Source of the DNA: Dermabacter sp.
GTDB taxonomy: Bacteria; Actinomycetota; Actinomycetes; Actinomycetales; Dermabacteraceae
Direction of reading: 5' to 3'
Assembly: GCA_030538475.1 (NCBI GenBank)
Contig: JAUNTX010000003.1
Location: forward strand, 274,341 to 338,340
Length of the DNA stretch: 64,000 bases
Positions 47,918 to 56,445 of this stretch are shown here, piece by piece. How positions within the stretch are numbered: position 1 is the first letter of the stretch; each line of letters begins with the position of its first letter. The position numbers were made by a program, and so were the translations under genes. The notes beneath the pieces are model-generated. The model was not told where the DNA came from. It saw only the letters and a program-made list of their open reading frames with translations, and ran no database searches.

Positions 47918-48448
47918 ATGGGTTTTTCTCACGCCCCCGATTCTTCTCGGTCACCGCAGTTCGTGGTGCTCGCCGATACCCCCATTAACGCGGCCGATGC
48001 GATGCGGGCCCTGCAGTACCTCGGCCTCGATCCGGCCACCACGGACGAGGACCTCGCCGCGGCGGCCATCGTGGCGAAAAGCGCGAGCGGCAGCATCATT
48101 CTGGACACCGTCGGCCAGCTGGGCCTCACGGAGTTTTCCGAGCGCTGGACAGACGATCTGGACCGCCTCGCCGAACGCACGCGCGCCGCGGCGCCTGCCG
48201 ACCCGGAGGAGATTCTCTCCTCCATCGTGGGCGCCCTCACATGCGTGGGGTGCCACGTCACGAGCAGCCACGTCACCGCGGCCCCGCTCGCGCAATGCCA
48301 GCAGGATGTCACGCGGTGCAGCGCCTTCACGATCGTGGTGTTCACCGACGCGAGCGACCCGAACCCCGAGTGCGCCGAGCAGTGGGCGCACGCGGTCGAA
48401 GACGCCGTGCAGGGCACGGTCATCCACCTCTATCCAGGCCAGCAGTAG
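47918..48448 (+). CDS. Uncharacterised Cys/His-containing protein next to msrB
   Basis: I do not recognise this 176-residue protein. It is soluble, and has an N-terminal alpha/beta part (FVVLADTPINAADAM) and a cluster of possible metal or redox ligands: C109, C112, H113, H118, C127, C134 and C152, in the arrangement CVGCH and CQQDVTRC. Start uncertain: ATG at 47918, or GTG at 47891 that overlaps the previous stop by 4 bases and adds nine basic residues. Neither has a clear ribosome binding site. It lies between the RibD-like reductase and msrB, 62 bases from the latter, a setting that suggests but does not prove a redox role. Confidence 0.7.
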   Translation: MGFSHAPDSSRSPQFVVLADTPINAADAMRALQYLGLDPATTDEDLAAAAIVAKSASGSIILDTVGQLGLTEFSERWTDDLDRLAERTRAAAPADPEEILSSIVGALTCVGCHVTSSHVTAAPLAQCQQDVTRCSAFTIVVFTDASDPNPECAEQWAHAVEDAVQGTVIHLYPGQQ

Positions 48449-48510
48449 TTCACCGCGGCCGGTCGTTGTTCACCGCGGGCGCCCGCCCGCAGCCGATGCA
48501 AGGAGCGCAC

Positions 48511-48936
48511 ATGTCCCATTCCATCGCCGATGGCACCTACCCCGTGGCCCTGAGCTCCGCCGAATGGCGCAAGCGCCTCAGCACCGATGAGTACCGCGTG
48601 CTGCGCAAGGGCGGCACCGAGGCACCCTTCACGGGAGAGTACGAAGAGGTGCGGCCCGCCGGCACCTACGCGTGCAAGGCGTGCGGCGCGGAGCTCTTCC
48701 GCGCGAGCGAACAGTTCGATGCCCACTGTGGCTGGCCCGCATTCTGGGCCCCGTCGGACAGCGACCGGGTGGAACTCATCGAGGACCGCAGCCTCGGCAT
48801 GGTCCGCACCGAGGTGCGGTGCGCCAACTGCGGCAGCCACCTGGGCCACGTCTTCACGGGCGAGGGCTTCGGCACGCCGACCGACGAGCGCTACTGCATC
48901 AACTCCATCAGCCTCGTCCACAGCGACGACGCGTAA
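48511..48936 (+). CDS. msrB: Peptide-methionine (R)-S-oxide reductase MsrB
   Basis: Repairs methionine-R-sulfoxide in proteins. Catalytic Cys129 lies in RYCINSISL. The structural zinc is held by C55, C58 (CKAC) and C104, C107 (CANC). The conserved HCGWPAFWAP carries C73. 141 residues with no signal peptide, so cytosolic. AAGGAG (48500-48505) lies 5 bases before the ATG. The gene follows the unknown Cys-containing protein and precedes DUF3000, an order shared with mycobacteria (Rv2674 and Rv2680). Confidence 0.96.
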   Translation: MSHSIADGTYPVALSSAEWRKRLSTDEYRVLRKGGTEAPFTGEYEEVRPAGTYACKACGAELFRASEQFDAHCGWPAFWAPSDSDRVELIEDRSLGMVRTEVRCANCGSHLGHVFTGEGFGTPTDERYCINSISLVHSDDA

Positions 48937-49026
48937 CGCCAAGCGCGTCGGCACCTCGCGAGAGTCGATCGCCTCACGCCGCCCCTCCTCGCGGCGCGCC
49001 GCCGGGAGAAGTCCCCACCGCCCGGT

Positions 49027-49032
49027 TAGGGT
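49027..49032 (+). promoter_or_regulatory. Putative -10 box (TAGGGT) of the DUF3000 gene
   Basis: TAGGGT ends 7 bases before the GTG at 49040, and no Shine-Dalgarno is visible, so the message is probably leaderless. Confidence 0.5.
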
Positions 49033-49039
49033 TTTACCC

Positions 49040-49648
49040 GTGGCGATTCACGAGTTCCCCCAGCACCGCGAGGCCTTTGCCGAAGCGATCGACGCCCTGG
49101 GCTCCGCCCGGCTGCGCCCCGAGGTGCAGTGGCAGGAGATCCCCGCGCCCGGTCGCCTCGCGCCCTACGCGTGGGCGGCGGGGGCCGACGTCGTGCTGCA
49201 CGACGAGGATCTCGCGAGCGGCAAGTTCATTGTGCTGTACGACCCCGCGGGCAAGGACGAATGGCAGGGCACCGTGCGCATCGTGACGCTCACGCAGGCC
49301 CAGCTCGAACACGAGTTTGCGGTCGAATCCATGCTCGGGGACGTGGCCTGGAGCTGGGTGACCGAATCCCTCGAACTCGCGGATGCCGAGGCCGATGCGC
49401 TCGGCTGCACCGTCACGCGCGTCGTGTCTCAGAGCTACGGGAGCCTCGCCGCTCGCCCCACCACCGTGGATGTGGAAATGCGCGCGTCGTGGACCCCCAC
49501 CTCGCTCGACCTCGCCCCGCATTTCGGCGCCTTCAGCGCCATCCTGTGCGCGGCGGGCGGCCTGCCCCCACAGCCGCTCAGCGTGAGCGCCCTGCATCCC
49601 TCGCATCGGGCCCGTGCGCCGCGCTGCGATACTCCCACCAATGTCTGA
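49040..49648 (+). CDS. DUF3000 protein
   Basis: Actinobacteria-specific protein of 202 residues. Family landmarks: FAEAIDALGSARLRPEVQW, LAPYAWAAGADVV, GKFIVLYDPAGKDEWQG, and MLGDVAWSWVTESL. It is almost always next to the RNase D gene, as here (22 bases downstream), and in mycobacteria is Rv2680. No catalytic motif is evident, and no function is established to my knowledge. The GTG start is supported by the -10 box position. Confidence 0.85.
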   Translation: MAIHEFPQHREAFAEAIDALGSARLRPEVQWQEIPAPGRLAPYAWAAGADVVLHDEDLASGKFIVLYDPAGKDEWQGTVRIVTLTQAQLEHEFAVESMLGDVAWSWVTESLELADAEADALGCTVTRVVSQSYGSLAARPTTVDVEMRASWTPTSLDLAPHFGAFSAILCAAGGLPPQPLSVSALHPSHRARAPRCDTPTNV

Positions 49649-49670
49649 CAGTGAGTGAACCCTCGTCCCC

Positions 49671-50897
49671 GTGAGTACCTCCTCCCCCGCCCCCACCAGC
49701 GATCTGCCCCTGACCACCCGCCCCGCGGGCGGCACTCCCCCGCTCACCACGAGCATCCAGGGGGTGCTCGAGTGGTGCCAGAAGGTGGCGCCCGGCGAGG
49801 GCCTCGCGATTGATGTCGAGCGGGCCTCGAGCTACCGCTATTCGTCCCGCGCCTACCTCATCCAGGTGAAGTCGTCGAGCGCCGGGATCCTCCTGCTGGA
49901 TCCGCTCGCGTTCCAGCTTCCGCAGACGTTCCGGGACACGCTCGGGACGCACGAGTGGATCCTTCACGCCTCGCGCCAGGACCTTCCCTCCCTCGCGATG
50001 CTCGATCTCACCCCGCCGTCGCTGTTCGATACCGAGGTGGCGGCGCGCCTTGTGGGCCTGGCGCGAGTGAACCTGGGCGCTGTCGCCGAAGAGCTGCTGG
50101 GGGTGCGGCTCGCGAAGGAGCATTCGGCGGCAAACTGGTCCACGAGGCCCCTGCCAGAGGCGTGGCTCGACTACGCGGCGCTCGATGTCGAGTTCCTCGT
50201 GCAGCTGCGCGAACAGCTGCACGAGCGGCTCGAGGCGGCGGGGAAGCTGCCGTGGGCGCTCGAGGAGTTTGCGTTCGAGAGCACCTTTTCCACCCCGGCT
50301 CCGCTCGAGGAGCCGTGGCGGCGCCTGCACGGCCTCGGGCAACTGCGCCACCCGAAACAGTTGGCCGTGGCGCGGGCCATGTGGGAGCACCGTGACGCGC
50401 GGGCCCGCGAGGCCGACGTGGCGCCGTTCATGATCGTGCGCGACCGCTACCTCGTGGCGATGGCGAAGGCCGCCTCCCGCGGGCGCGGCGAGTTCGAGGC
50501 GGCCGCTCCCCGCACCCTCAAGCACCGCGATCAGTGGTGGCAGATCGCGCGCGGCGCCCGGGACCTGCCCGCCGCGCACCTGCCCGCGCGGCAGGAACGC
50601 TCCGCGTTCCCCCATCACAAGCTCTGGGCGCGGAAGTTCCCCGAGGCGCACGAGGCCTACCAGAAAGTGCGCGAGGCCCTCGTGGCGCGCGCCGAGGAGC
50701 TGGAGATGCCGGTGGAGAACCTCATGTCTCCCGGGCACGTGCGGCACTGGGTGTGGCGGCACTTCGGGGACGAGGCGGGGCGGCGCAGCCGCGCGATGGA
50801 CGAGGCCGAGGTGCGCGCCGAGCTGGAGGGCGTCGGGGCGCGGCACTGGCAGGCGGAGCAGGTGGCGCCCGTTCTCGTGGCCCTCTTTTCCCGCTAG
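49671..50897 (+). CDS. rnd: Ribonuclease D (DEDD 3'-5' exonuclease with HRDC domain)
   Basis: Trims 3' ends of structured RNAs. The exonuclease domain (about residues 25-200) has Exo I IDVERASSYRYS (D and E), Exo II LHASRQDLPSL and Exo III DYAALDVEFLVQL. A HRDC domain begins near GQLRHPKQLAVARAMWEHRD, and the C-terminal part is basic. The 408 residues are normal for actinobacterial RNase D. The GTG start at 49671 lies 22 bases after the DUF3000 stop. Its last 4 bases overlap the convergent Nudix gene. Confidence 0.93.
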   Translation: MSTSSPAPTSDLPLTTRPAGGTPPLTTSIQGVLEWCQKVAPGEGLAIDVERASSYRYSSRAYLIQVKSSSAGILLLDPLAFQLPQTFRDTLGTHEWILHASRQDLPSLAMLDLTPPSLFDTEVAARLVGLARVNLGAVAEELLGVRLAKEHSAANWSTRPLPEAWLDYAALDVEFLVQLREQLHERLEAAGKLPWALEEFAFESTFSTPAPLEEPWRRLHGLGQLRHPKQLAVARAMWEHRDARAREADVAPFMIVRDRYLVAMAKAASRGRGEFEAAAPRTLKHRDQWWQIARGARDLPAAHLPARQERSAFPHHKLWARKFPEAHEAYQKVREALVARAEELEMPVENLMSPGHVRHWVWRHFGDEAGRRSRAMDEAEVRAELEGVGARHWQAEQVAPVLVALFSR

Positions 50898-51598
50898 GCG
50901 CTCTCGCGGCGCGCGCCGTAGGCGAGGACGGCCATGAGGAGCGTCCCGTTCGTGAGGCGCCCCTCGATGGCTGCGCGGTAAAGGTCCGCGAACGGCACGC
51001 GCGCCACGACGATCTCCGCCTCTTCGTCCTCGCGCGTGAAGTCCACGTCGGCATCGGGCGTGCAGTCGTAGCCCACGTAGAGCCGAATCATTTCGCTGGA
51101 TCCGCCGGGGCTCGGGAAAAAGTCGAGCAGGTGCTCGATGGATCCGGCCCGGTACCCGGTCTCTTCGGCGAGCTCGCGCGCCGCGGCCGCGGCCTGGCCC
51201 TCGCCCTGGTGGTCCAGCAGCCCCGCCGGGATCTCCCAAAACGTGGTGCTCGCGGGGTGGCGGTACTGCCGCACGAGGATCGCGCGGTGCTCGGGATCGA
51301 ACGCGAGGATCGCGACCGCTCCCGTGTGCTGCACGTACTCGCGGTCGAACCGCACGCCGGGGGCGAAGTCGATCGTGTCGCGCGCAATCGACCACACCAT
51401 GCCCTCGTAGACCGTGCGGTGCGCCGCAACGCTCCGCGCGCCCGGCAGGTCCGCGAGTTCGCCGTCCATGAGGCCGCCGTCCGGGAGACCACCGGCCGGG
51501 TGGCCATCGCTCGCTGGGGTGGGCGCGGGTGCGGCTTTCGGGGAGGTCGAGGGGCGCGCTGCTGACTCGGCGCCCTCGCGCTGCTCGTGGGTGCTCAT
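50894..51598 (-). CDS. Nudix hydrolase, ADP-ribose pyrophosphatase type
   Basis: Hydrolyses ADP-ribose or related nucleoside diphosphates. The Nudix box occupies about residues 130-152, with AGLLDHQGEG and ARELAEETGY. VYEGMVWSIARDTIDF and ILVRQYRHP are typical of the ADP-ribose pyrophosphatase branch. The first 50 residues are Ala/Gly/Pro-rich and probably disordered. The ATG at 51598 is preceded by AAAGGACT. It lies 11 bases downstream of the GT4 gene. The homologous gene lies near recN-steAB in mycobacteria (Rv1700). Confidence 0.9.
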   Translation of the reverse strand: MSTHEQREGAESAARPSTSPKAAPAPTPASDGHPAGGLPDGGLMDGELADLPGARSVAAHRTVYEGMVWSIARDTIDFAPGVRFDREYVQHTGAVAILAFDPEHRAILVRQYRHPASTTFWEIPAGLLDHQGEGQAAAAARELAEETGYRAGSIEHLLDFFPSPGGSSEMIRLYVGYDCTPDADVDFTREDEEAEIVVARVPFADLYRAAIEGRLTNGTLLMAVLAYGARRESA

Positions 51599-51609
51599 GC
51601 TCAGTCCTT

Positions 51610-52803
51610 TCACGGCGCCGTCGGGCGCGCGGTCGTCGGCGGTGGAGGCGGGTCGAGCCCGGGGATGAGGGTGGTCAGTTGAGCGGCGAGATCGTGCTCG
51701 GTGGGCAGGCGCCGAGCCCGCTCGCGCGCGAGGACGCTGAGGCGCTGACGTTTCTCGGCTCCCGTCGGCCCCGTGAGGTCTCGCATCGCGGCGGCGAGGG
51801 CGTCGGGATCGTGCGGGGGCACGAGCAGCGCGGCGTCTTCGCATACCCAGCGGGTGCCGCCCGCGTCCGTGGCGATGATGGGGCGCCCGGCCTGCAGCGC
51901 CTCCTGAATGGCGACGGGCTGGCCCTCCCACAGGCTCGGCTGGATCACGAGGTCCGCCGAGGCGAGCAGGGGCGCGGGATCGCTCACGTGGCCAAGCAGT
52001 GTGACGGGAAGGTCCTCGCTCCGGATCCGCGCGCTCAGGTGCTCCCGCAGCGGCCCGTCGCCCGCCACGAGCACGTGGAAGGGGCGCGCGCCGTCGTTGT
52101 CTGCGGCGCGTTCGCGCAGGAGGCCGACGGCATCCAGGAGCACATCGAGCCCCTTCTGCGGGGCCAGGCGCGCGAGCACGAGGGCGCTCACCCCGTCGTC
52201 TGTGGGCCCGGGCGTGCCCAGGTCCGCGGTGCCGGAGGCCGTGGGGGCCGGAACGAGGGCGCGGATGACGGTGCGGGCCCCCGCGGCGCGCGCCGCATCA
52301 CCGAGGTCCGGGGAGACCACGAGCACGGTATCCGCGCCCCTCGCAACGATGCGCATGAGCAGCGCCCCCACGATCTTGCCCGCGCCGGAGGTGGGCATGC
52401 GGTTGTGCACCGTGACGAGGACGCGCGGACGCCGGGATATACCCGGGCGCTGAGACTGGCCCGAGCGCCGGGGCGCCCCAAGGAGCCGCGCGGCGAGGCA
52501 CGCGAGCGCGCCCGCGCGCACGCCGTGGGCATGCACCGTGACGGGACCCCTCCCGCCGTCTTCGCCCGCGCTGAGGCTCCGCAGAAGCGAGCGCAATCGA
52601 AGGATCGACCGCGCCGCCTTCACCGGGTGTGCGCCCTCGCTGATGGGGACTTCGTGCCACGTCGCGCCCTCGATCCGTCCCGCGCTCGGCCCCGCGTCGA
52701 TCACGGCGGCGCCGAGGGCGGCGAGCAGGCGCGCCTCGTGGCGCATGTGGGCGTGCAGCCCGCCCGTGGCGGGGGGCCGCGCGAGCACCACGGTGGGCGT
52801 CAC
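51610..52803 (-). CDS. GT4-family glycosyltransferase
   Basis: GT-B glycosyltransferase. The N-terminal donor half starts VVLARPPATGGLHAHMRHEARLLA and the C-terminal half has LVLARLAPQKGLDVLLDAV, HVLVAGDGPLREHL and the nucleotide-sugar motif EGQPVAIQEALQAGRPIIATDAGG (E-x7-E). It is 397 residues. Its GTG overlaps the MurJ-like stop by 4 bases, so translation is coupled to the flippase. The acceptor and sugar are unknown, but context suggests a lipid-linked envelope glycan. Confidence 0.88.
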   Translation of the reverse strand: MTPTVVLARPPATGGLHAHMRHEARLLAALGAAVIDAGPSAGRIEGATWHEVPISEGAHPVKAARSILRLRSLLRSLSAGEDGGRGPVTVHAHGVRAGALACLAARLLGAPRRSGQSQRPGISRRPRVLVTVHNRMPTSGAGKIVGALLMRIVARGADTVLVVSPDLGDAARAAGARTVIRALVPAPTASGTADLGTPGPTDDGVSALVLARLAPQKGLDVLLDAVGLLRERAADNDGARPFHVLVAGDGPLREHLSARIRSEDLPVTLLGHVSDPAPLLASADLVIQPSLWEGQPVAIQEALQAGRPIIATDAGGTRWVCEDAALLVPPHDPDALAAAMRDLTGPTGAEKRQRLSVLARERARRLPTEHDLAAQLTTLIPGLDPPPPPTTARPTAP

Positions 52804-54485
52804 GAGGAGCGCACCTTGCGGCGCAGGGCCCGCATGCGGAGCCGATAGATGAGGGTGCGCGTGTGCTCGCGGTCGAGCACGGCGATGAGGGCGAGGCACA
52901 GCGCCGCCGAGGCGAGGGCCAGCACGCCGCCGAGCACCATCGATGCCCACGGGCCGTGCATCCACCCCGCCACGAGGCGCGAGGCGAGGAGGCCGAGCAC
53001 GGAGGCCACGGACGAGGCCGCGACCGCCGCGAGGATGCTGCGGCGCAGGGTCGCGGCATCGGCCGCGGTGAGCGCCCGCTCTTGCACAAGGGCGAGAGCC
53101 ACGACGGCGCCGAGCAGCATGCCGAGCGCGATGCAGAGGGCGAACAGCGTGGCCGCCTCGGGGGTGCGGCGCGGCGCGGAGGTCAGCACGGTGATGACGA
53201 TGAAGAAGGCGCCGAGCAGCCAGGGCGTGCTCCCCACGATGAGGGCCTCGCCCGCGCGCCGCTGCGCGTTGAGGATGCGGGTGGCGTGGGTGATGATGCC
53301 GAACGCGATGAGGCCGAGGGCGAGGGCCGCGGTGGCGGCCCCGACGCCGCGTACGCCCGTGCGGTCAATCGCCATGAAGAATCGATCCACGCCAAGGGCC
53401 GCTCCCCACAGGCCCGCGCCGCCCACGGCCGCGAGCACCACGACGCTCTGCATCGAGCCGCGCGCCATCGCGGAGAACTTCGCGCTCTCGCCCACGAGCC
53501 GCAGCTCGCTCAGGTGCGGGAAGACGCTCGTCATGACGGGCACCAGCAGGATCGCAAACGGCAGCAGGTAGACCGCCTGGGCGTACTGGAACAGCGGCAG
53601 GGTCCCCGTGCCACCGGCCCGCGCGGCGAGAACCAGGATCAGCGCCATGACGCCCTGCTGGGCGGCCACGGCGGCCAGTCCCGCACCCGCGAGGGCGAGG
53701 GCGCTGCGGGCAAGCCCGGTGGGCAGCCGCCACTGCCAGCGCCAGCGCAGCCCCTGCCGCGCCGCGGGCACGATCACCGAGACCGCCATCGCGACGACCC
53801 CGAGCGTGGTGCCCCACGCGAGGATCGCCTCGGAATGGGCGGGCAGCGTGGCCACGGTCAGCGGCGAAGAGGCCGTGGCGCGATACAACACGTAGGAGGC
53901 CATGACCACCAGGCTCGAAATCAGCGGCGCCACCGCGGGCCAGAAGAAGCGCTTGCGGGACTGCAGGTAGGCGCCGCACACGATCGTGATGCCGTAACAC
54001 GGCAGTTGCAGCGCGAACACGCGCAGCATCCGTGCGCCGAGCGCGGTGAGCGAGGCCGATCCCGGGGCATCACCCGGGAAGATGAGCGCCGCGATGGGAT
54101 CGGCGGCAAGGGCCAGGAGCAGGGCGAGGACACCCGTGATGGCGAGGGTCCACAGGCTGAGGACGGCCACGATGGATTCGGCGCTCACCTCCGTCGCGCG
54201 GCGCTCGAGCGCGCGAGCGGCGGGCAGGCCCGCGACGAGCGGAATGACCATGGCCGCGAGAGCTCCCCCGGCCGCGACCTCGAACATGACGCTCGGGACG
54301 AGGTTCGCGGATGCGTAGGCGGTGCCAATATCGCCCGCGCCCACGTTGGCGCCGAAGACGAGGTAACGAACGAACCCGGCAATGCGCGCGCACACGGTCA
54401 CGAGCGCGATGAGGCCCGTGGCGCGGACGATCCCGCCCACGAGCGAGGGCCGGGCCGACGGGGCGGTGCGGGTGTCGGCGCTCAC
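52800..54485 (-). CDS. MurJ/MviN-family lipid flippase-like protein
   Basis: Polytopic membrane protein of the MOP superfamily (about 14 hydrophobic helices over 561 residues). Family segments include GFVRYLVFGANVGAGD at the start, FEVAAGGALAAMVIP and QYAQAVYLLPFAILLVPVMTSVFPHLSEL. It lacks the cytosolic pseudokinase domain of the mycobacterial MurJ. The GTG at 54485 overlaps the MraY-like stop by 4 bases; a GTG five codons upstream (54500) is possible. It may flip lipid II or another polyprenyl-linked glycan. A main cell-wall MurJ normally lies elsewhere in actinobacteria, so this may be a second, specialised copy. Confidence 0.85.
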   Translation of the reverse strand: MSADTRTAPSARPSLVGGIVRATGLIALVTVCARIAGFVRYLVFGANVGAGDIGTAYASANLVPSVMFEVAAGGALAAMVIPLVAGLPAARALERRATEVSAESIVAVLSLWTLAITGVLALLLALAADPIAALIFPGDAPGSASLTALGARMLRVFALQLPCYGITIVCGAYLQSRKRFFWPAVAPLISSLVVMASYVLYRATASSPLTVATLPAHSEAILAWGTTLGVVAMAVSVIVPAARQGLRWRWQWRLPTGLARSALALAGAGLAAVAAQQGVMALILVLAARAGGTGTLPLFQYAQAVYLLPFAILLVPVMTSVFPHLSELRLVGESAKFSAMARGSMQSVVVLAAVGGAGLWGAALGVDRFFMAIDRTGVRGVGAATAALALGLIAFGIITHATRILNAQRRAGEALIVGSTPWLLGAFFIVITVLTSAPRRTPEAATLFALCIALGMLLGAVVALALVQERALTAADAATLRRSILAAVAASSVASVLGLLASRLVAGWMHGPWASMVLGGVLALASAALCLALIAVLDREHTRTLIYRLRMRALRRKVRSS

Positions 54486-55387
54486 GGGCGCCGTCCCCAC
54501 TCGTCGATCACGCGCAGCGCGGGGGTGGAGGAGATAACGGCGGAGAAGCTGACCTTTTCGCTCGCAAGGGTGAGGCCGACGATTCCGGCGGCGAGCAGCA
54601 GCCGGGCGCGGGGCCCGAGGCCGAGCGCGGCCCGGGCGCCGAGGCCCGCGCCGAGGACGTTGGCGCCCGCGTCGCCGAGCATGCCGCGAGCGTCGAGGTC
54701 GCCGGGGGCGAGGGCGAGGATGATGCCGCTCTGGGCTGCGGCGAGCACCTGCCCGGGGGCGCGGGTGTCACCGGGGCTCGCGTGGGCGCGTGCGGCCAGG
54801 TCAATGCTGGCGCCGAGGATCGCGGTGGCCTTGAGTGCCCGGCCGGGGCGCAGGTCCAGCAGGTTGATGAGGTTCGCGCTCGAGGCGATGAGGGTGGTGT
54901 CGAGCGCCCAGGCGCCGAGGGCGCCACCGGTGCCCGACGGGCCAGCCTGCCCCACGGCCCTCTTCCGGCGCTGGGTGCCGGCCTGGGCGGCGAGGATCGC
55001 CGAGGCCAGCGCGATGCCGAGGATCTTGACGTTGCCGGTCGTGAGCCTGCCGTCGGCGAGCGCTCCCAGGTGTCCGCGCAGCCCCTTCGCGGGGCGCTGC
55101 CCGTCGGCCGTGACGAGCGGCTCCACGATGTCGTCCACGAGGCCCACGGCGCCGACGATCCCGTGGGCGGCGGCGCCCGTCGGCCCGAGCGCTGCGGCTC
55201 CGGCGATCACGTGCCCGGCGACGGCCCCGACGCCTTCGCCGAGGCTGACCGTCTCGCCGCGAAAGTTCGTCCGCTCCAGGTGCGCTCGCACCCGCGCGGG
55301 AAGCCGCGCGGCACCCGCCGCGGCGGCGAGGGCGATGAGGCCCGCCCCGATGCCCACGGCGACACGCCTTTTCACGGTGGCGTTCAT
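54482..55387 (-). CDS. MraY/WecA-like integral membrane protein
   Basis: Polyprenyl-phosphate sugar-phosphate transferase family protein (glycosyltransferase 4, MraY-like). Visible anchors are NFRGETVSLGEGV (substrate loop), the paired Asp in GLVDDIVE, the NLINLLDLRPGRALK motif and GMLGDAGANVLGAGLG. Several helices are predicted, but at 301 residues it is short for MraY (about 340). It may be active or may have a divergent substrate. The ATG at 55387 overlaps the steB stop by 4 bases. Its identity as an enzyme is inferred from these motifs. Confidence 0.78.
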   Translation of the reverse strand: MNATVKRRVAVGIGAGLIALAAAAGAARLPARVRAHLERTNFRGETVSLGEGVGAVAGHVIAGAAALGPTGAAAHGIVGAVGLVDDIVEPLVTADGQRPAKGLRGHLGALADGRLTTGNVKILGIALASAILAAQAGTQRRKRAVGQAGPSGTGGALGAWALDTTLIASSANLINLLDLRPGRALKATAILGASIDLAARAHASPGDTRAPGQVLAAAQSGIILALAPGDLDARGMLGDAGANVLGAGLGARAALGLGPRARLLLAAGIVGLTLASEKVSFSAVISSTPALRVIDEWGRRP

Positions 55388-56445
55388 CCCCGGCCGCCGT
55401 CGCTCGCGGTGCCGGAATCCTGGCCGCCCGAGTCCTGAGAGCCCGAGTTTTGGGCGAGGCGGGCGCGAAGGTCCTTGGCCGACGGCAGGAGCGCGGTCGC
55501 GTCGTTCGCGGTGCCGAATGCGCCCGGCGTGCCCGTGAAGGCTTCGGCGAGGCCGAGGGTGATGACCGCCGGGGCGCTCGGGTTGTCCAGCCCGTCCACC
55601 GAGGCCACGCCCGCGAAGGTCTCGGTGGTCCGCACGGTACGCACGATCCCCTCGGAGGTGGCGGGCGAGGTCGAAGTCGAGGCTACGAGGGTCACCTCGG
55701 CCTGCCGGAGCGAGGCCGTGACGAGCGATTCCTGCATCTGCGTGAAGGCCTGGCTGCGGGCCGTGGAGACCTCGGGGGTGTCACTCGCGACGGTGCGCAG
55801 GGACGCATCGCCGCTCAGGTACGCGAGAGCGTCCGCGGCACGCACCTGGGGCACCGAGGCCGTCACGTAACCGCGGTCCACGAGCATCGCCGCGATCTCG
55901 GTGCGCTCCGCATCGGTCAGCTCGACGCTCGTGGCGGCGTCGGAGGCGCCGAAGGTCCGCGCGATAACGGCCGAAAGGTCCCCGTCGGCGACCTCTGGCG
56001 CGGTGATCACCGCGGGCCACGTGGCCTGGAGCTCGCGGGCCACGGTGCGGCGATCCTGCTGCTTCGCCGGATCCCACAGCGAGGGTTGCAGCACCACGAT
56101 GTCCTGGACGCTGCCGCCCGCCGCGTCCACGAGCGTCTGCACCGCCTGGGCGTCTTCCATGAGCGAGTCGTGATCGAGGATGAGCGTGACGGAGGCGCCC
56201 GGCATCGTGCCGTACACGAGGTCCTCGCCCGAAGCGGCAATGTACGCCGTGAGGTCGGCGTTGTCGTCGGTCAGCTCGATGTTCTCGGTGCGCATCTGGT
56301 CGCGGTCCACGCGAAGCTGCTCGACCTGTTCGGTGAGCTGTTCGCCCAGGTTTTCCCGCAGCGGCCCGGCGCCAAGCACGATGCCGATGGCGAGCGCGAT
56401 GAAGACCGCGACGAGGGAGACCAGGTGATAGCGAAAGTCGATCAT
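55384..56445 (-). CDS. steB: SteB/MctB-family protein
   Basis: Single-pass membrane protein. The signature N-terminus is MIDFRYHLVSLVAVFIALAI and one helix spans residues 8-29, with a coiled-coil Glu/Gln-rich region (about 33-65) and an extracytoplasmic alpha/beta domain after it. A Ser/Gly/Asp-rich tail ends it. The mycobacterial homologue (Rv1698, MctB) was first called a copper transport protein, while in Corynebacterium SteB acts with SteA in cell separation. Start overlaps the steA stop by 4 bases. Confidence 0.86.
   Translation of the reverse strand: MIDFRYHLVSLVAVFIALAIGIVLGAGPLRENLGEQLTEQVEQLRVDRDQMRTENIELTDDNADLTAYIAASGEDLVYGTMPGASVTLILDHDSLMEDAQAVQTLVDAAGGSVQDIVVLQPSLWDPAKQQDRRTVARELQATWPAVITAPEVADGDLSAVIARTFGASDAATSVELTDAERTEIAAMLVDRGYVTASVPQVRAADALAYLSGDASLRTVASDTPEVSTARSQAFTQMQESLVTASLRQAEVTLVASTSTSPATSEGIVRTVRTTETFAGVASVDGLDNPSAPAVITLGLAEAFTGTPGAFGTANDATALLPSAKDLRARLAQNSGSQDSGGQDSGTASDGGRG

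Noticed and set aside
52863..55538. 891-codon plus-strand open frame opposite the MurJ-like and MraY-like genes
   Set aside because: Ser/Arg/Ala-rich composition and no motifs; it is antisense to genes with clear membrane helices and start/stop coupling.
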